The notes beneath the pieces are model-generated. The model searched no databases and was not told where the DNA came from. It saw only the letters and a program-made list of their open reading frames with translations. From NCBI RefSeq assembly GCF_000685035.1, contig NZ_BAYB01000015.1:62001-126000 (forward strand): DNA of 64,000 nucleotides, given 5' to 3'. Below are positions 61,311-64,000 of this stretch, one piece after another. Position numbers and translations under genes: made by a program. This DNA comes from Paraburkholderia ferrariae NBRC 106233. Its GTDB lineage: Bacteria > Pseudomonadota > Gammaproteobacteria > Burkholderiales > Burkholderiaceae. How positions within the stretch are numbered: the first letter of the stretch is position 1; each line of letters begins with the position of its first letter.

Positions 61311-62423
61311 ATGACCTCGCAATTCGGCCCGAACTACGTGCGCGCCATCGCGCCCTACGTCGCGGGCAAGCCGATTTCTGAAGTCGCCCGCCAGTTCGGG
61401 CTCGACGAGGCGCGCATCGTGAAGCTCGCGTCGAACGAAAACCCGCTCGGCATGCCCGAGTCGGCGCAGCGCGCCATGGCGCAGGCCGCGAGCGAACTGG
61501 GCCGCTATCCGGATTCGAACGCGTTCGAACTGAAAGCCGCGCTCGCCGCGCGCTACGACGTGCCGCCCGAGTGGATCACGCTCGGCAACGGCAGCAACGA
61601 CATCCTCGAACTCGCGGCGCACGCCTGTGTCGAGCGCGGCCAGTCGATCGTCTATTCGCAGTACTCGTTCGCGGTCTACGCGCTCGCGACCCAGGGCGTG
61701 GGCGCGCGGCATCTCGTGACGCCGGCCGTGCGCCATGGCCACGATCTCGACGCGATGCTCGCGGCGATCGCCGACGACACGCGCCTTGTTTTCGTCGCCA
61801 ATCCGAACAATCCGACCGGCACGTTCATCGACGGCGCGACGCTCGAAGCATTCATCGCGAAGGTGCCAGGCCACGTCGCGGTCGTGCTCGACGAGGCCTA
61901 TACGGAATACCTCGCCGCCGACAAGCGCTATGACTCGATCGCCTGGGTGCGCCGCTATCCGAACCTGCTCGTTTCGCGCACGTTCTCGAAGGCGTATGGG
62001 CTCGCGGGGCTGCGCATCGGCTTCGCGATCGCCCAGCCCGGGCTGACCGATCTGCTGAACCGTCTGCGTCAGCCGTTCAACGTGAATACGCTCGCGCAGG
62101 CCGCGGCCGTTGCCGCTCTCGGCGACACTGCGTTCCTCGAAAAGAGCGCAGCGCTCAATGCGGAAGGCTACCGCCTGCTGACGGCCGCGTTCGAGCGCCT
62201 GAACCTCGAATACGTGCCCTCGGACGGCAACTTCGTGCTCGTGCGCGTGGGCCACGACGACGGGGCCGGCGACCGCGTGAACCTCGCGCTGCTCAAGCAG
62301 GGCGTGATCGTGCGTCCGGTCGGCAACTATGGGCTGCCGCAGTGGCTGCGCGTGACGATCGGCCTGCCCGAAGAGAACGCCGCGTTCCTCGCGGCGCTCG
62401 AACGCGCGCTCGCAAGCGCGTGA
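61311..62423 (+). CDS. hisC: Histidinol-phosphate/aromatic aminotransferase
   Basis: 370 residues. SNENPLG, ANPNNPTG and PLP lysine K227 (RTFSKAYGLAGLRIG). In this operon the enzyme probably transaminates phenylpyruvate and hydroxyphenylpyruvate as well as imidazole acetol phosphate; it is the second hisC type of burkholderias. GGAGAG lies 6 bases before the ATG. Confidence 0.94.
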   Translation: MTSQFGPNYVRAIAPYVAGKPISEVARQFGLDEARIVKLASNENPLGMPESAQRAMAQAASELGRYPDSNAFELKAALAARYDVPPEWITLGNGSNDILELAAHACVERGQSIVYSQYSFAVYALATQGVGARHLVTPAVRHGHDLDAMLAAIADDTRLVFVANPNNPTGTFIDGATLEAFIAKVPGHVAVVLDEAYTEYLAADKRYDSIAWVRRYPNLLVSRTFSKAYGLAGLRIGFAIAQPGLTDLLNRLRQPFNVNTLAQAAAVAALGDTAFLEKSAALNAEGYRLLTAAFERLNLEYVPSDGNFVLVRVGHDDGAGDRVNLALLKQGVIVRPVGNYGLPQWLRVTIGLPEENAAFLAALERALASA

Positions 62424-62456
62424 GCTGCCCCATGTCTTCTTTTTTCCGGTGATGCC

Positions 62457-63386
62457 GTGAGCGCGTTTTCCTTCAGCAAACTGGTGATTTTCGGCGTCGG
62501 CCTGATCGGCGGATCGCTCGCGCGCGGCCTGCGGGAGCGCGACGCGGAGGGCGCGGGCCGCGTGATCGGCGTGGGGCGGCGCCTGCACACGGTCGAACGC
62601 GCGCTCGAACTGGGCGTGATCGACGCAGCCGCCGCGCTGGACGACGATGCGGCGCTGGCCGAAGCGCTCAAGGGCGCCGATATCGTGCTGCTGGCCGCCC
62701 CGGTCGCGCAGACGCACGCGCTGCTGGAGCGCATCGTCCCGCATCTCGAAGACACCACGCTCATCACCGACGCGGGCAGCACCAAGAGCGACGTGATCGA
62801 GGCCGCCCGCGCGGCGCTTGGCGCGCGCATTGCGCAGTTCGTGCCGGGCCACCCGATTGCGGGGCGCGAGTCGAGCGGCGTCGAAGCCGCGCTGCCCGAT
62901 CTTTACGTCGGTCGCAATGTGGTGCTGTGCCCGCTCGCGGAGAACGCGCCGGAAGCGGTCGAGCGCATTGCCGCGATGTGGCGCGCGACGGGTGCCGTGA
63001 TCGGCACGATGAGCGCGGCGCAGCACGACCGCGTGTTCGCGTCGGTGAGCCATCTGCCGCATGTCCTGTCGTTCGCGCTCGTGGACCAGATCCTCGCTTC
63101 GCCCGACGCCGAGCTGAAGTTCTCGTTCGCGGCGGGCGGCTTTCGCGATTTCACGCGCATTGCCGCGTCGAGTCCCGAAATGTGGCGCGACGTGTGCCTC
63201 GCAAACCGCACGGCGCTGCTCGCCGAGCTCGATGCCTACACTGAAGCGCTGGCGAAGCTGCGCGCGGCCATCGATGCCGGCGACGGCGCCGCGCTTGAAA
63301 CGGTGTTCGCGCGCTCCCGCGCGGCGCGTGCCGCGTGGCAGGAGCGCGGCGGCAAGCGGGCCGCCGACGCGGCCCCCGACAAGTAA
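62457..63386 (+). CDS. tyrA: Prephenate dehydrogenase
   Basis: 309 residues from a GTG start (an overlapping ATG frame closes at once). NAD(P) motif FGVGLIGGSLARG; VPGHPIAGRESSGVEAA with the catalytic His; LSFAL downstream. Monofunctional TyrA without a mutase domain. 33 bases after hisC. Confidence 0.94.
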   Translation: MSAFSFSKLVIFGVGLIGGSLARGLRERDAEGAGRVIGVGRRLHTVERALELGVIDAAAALDDDAALAEALKGADIVLLAAPVAQTHALLERIVPHLEDTTLITDAGSTKSDVIEAARAALGARIAQFVPGHPIAGRESSGVEAALPDLYVGRNVVLCPLAENAPEAVERIAAMWRATGAVIGTMSAAQHDRVFASVSHLPHVLSFALVDQILASPDAELKFSFAAGGFRDFTRIAASSPEMWRDVCLANRTALLAELDAYTEALAKLRAAIDAGDGAALETVFARSRAARAAWQERGGKRAADAAPDK

Positions 63387-63470
63387 CACGGCCGACAGGG
63401 GGCGAGGCGGCTGGTAAGCCGCCAAAACGCCAAGCGCCCCCACCGGCGACCGAATTCTCAGGACACACTC

Positions 63471-64000
63471 ATGGACCACCTCGATCTCGGACCGTTCTCC
63501 CGTGCGTCCGGCACGATCCGTCTGCCCGGCTCGAAGAGCATCTCGAACCGCGTGCTGCTGCTCGCGGCGCTCGCCGAAGGCGAGACCACGATCACAAACC
63601 TGCTCGACTCCGACGACACGCGCGTCATGCTCGCCGCGCTCGAAACGCTCGGCGTGAAGCTTGCGCGCGAGGGCGACACCTGCGTCGTGCAGGGCACGCG
63701 CGGCGCGTTCACGGCACGGCGCGCCGATCTGTTCCTCGGCAACGCGGGCACGGCGGTGCGCCCGCTTACGGCGGCGCTCGCGGTGAACGGCGGCGACTAC
63801 CGCATTCACGGCGTGCCGCGCATGCACGAGCGGCCCATCGGCGACCTCGTCGACGGCCTGCGGCAGATCGGCGCGAAGATCGACTACGAGGCGAACGACG
63901 GCTATCCGCCGCTGCGCATCCGCCCGGCGGCGATTTCGGTCGATGCGCCCATCGCCGTACGCGGCGACGTGTCGAGCCAGTTTCTCACGGCGCTCCTGAT
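63471..64000 (+). CDS. aroA: 3-phosphoshikimate 1-carboxyvinyltransferase (EPSP synthase), 5' part
   Basis: First 176 residues; the rest lies beyond the right edge. LPGSKSISNRVLLLAA, LGNAGTAVRPLTAAL and HERPIGDLVDGL are class I EPSP synthase motifs, with the glyphosate-sensitive T and P positions of GNAGTAxRP intact. Ends the aromatic operon visible here. Confidence 0.95.
   Translation, partial: MDHLDLGPFSRASGTIRLPGSKSISNRVLLLAALAEGETTITNLLDSDDTRVMLAALETLGVKLAREGDTCVVQGTRGAFTARRADLFLGNAGTAVRPLTAALAVNGGDYRIHGVPRMHERPIGDLVDGLRQIGAKIDYEANDGYPPLRIRPAAISVDAPIAVRGDVSSQFLTALL

Noticed and set aside
60750..63827. A 1025-codon minus-strand open frame over pheA-hisC-tyrA-aroA
   Set aside because: Antisense shadow across four confidently identified genes.
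1..64000. CRISPR arrays
   Set aside because: No regularly spaced direct repeats with unique spacers were seen; the repeats present are tandem, iteron-like or coding.

Overview
The window looks like a chromosomal segment from a member of the Burkholderiaceae, in the Burkholderia / Paraburkholderia / Caballeronia group. It is GC-rich with strongly G/C-biased third positions, has the beta-proteobacterial order gyrA - ompA - ubiG - gph next to the serC-pheA-hisC-tyrA-aroA supra-operon, carries a tmRNA whose tag reads ANDDTFALAA, and has a Cupriavidus-type soluble formate dehydrogenase cluster. The species assignment is inference. No database was searched.

1-31.9 kb, core and metabolic genes. The 3'-truncated minus-strand pepN is followed by a DUF4136 lipoprotein. 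A minus-strand purine-catabolism cluster (xdhA-xdhB-xdhC, an adenine/adenosine deaminase, guaD) would take adenine and guanine to hypoxanthine and xanthine and then to urate. Next come dsbB, an amidase, a CPA2 antiporter, a PuuD-like class I amidotransferase, a GNAT acetyltransferase, a citrate-type MFS permease and a TPR/glycosyltransferase-fold fusion. A zinc-homeostasis pair follows: an ArsR/SmtB repressor with an intact alpha-5 metal site, translationally coupled to a His-rich CDF exporter, with an SmtB-like operator. Then an FAD monooxygenase and the fdsGBA-D formate dehydrogenase operon, divergent from its regulator fdsR. The usual fdsC gene is missing from this operon.

About 31.9-52.1 kb, a mosaic genomic island ending exactly at the 3' end of ssrA (tmRNA). 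The left part (32-36.4 kb) holds two tyrosine-recombinase remnants, an unusual two-gene unit, a tandem-HTH regulator, a phage-type coiled-coil/Zn protein and a 29-residue membrane peptide. The main part (36.1-52.1 kb) has a Doc-type toxin-antitoxin pair, divergent phage-type regulators around a C4-antisense-RNA-like leader, iteron repeats, an overlapping early/replication gene string (AlpA-like, replication protein, DnaB-like helicase, a SET-domain protein), a broken prtN, a second integrase with its own AlpA-like gene, an orphan cargo gene, and the P4-type integrase that presumably inserted the element. I see no capsid, tail, portal, terminase large-subunit or lysis genes, so this is a satellite-like or heavily deleted prophage.

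52.1-64 kb, core genes again. tmRNA, gph, ubiG and an OmpA-family protein lie on the minus strand. Then gyrA, a DUF2059 protein, serC, pheA, hisC, tyrA and the start of aroA lie on the plus strand. The last five form the serine/aromatic/histidinol-phosphate-aminotransferase operon.
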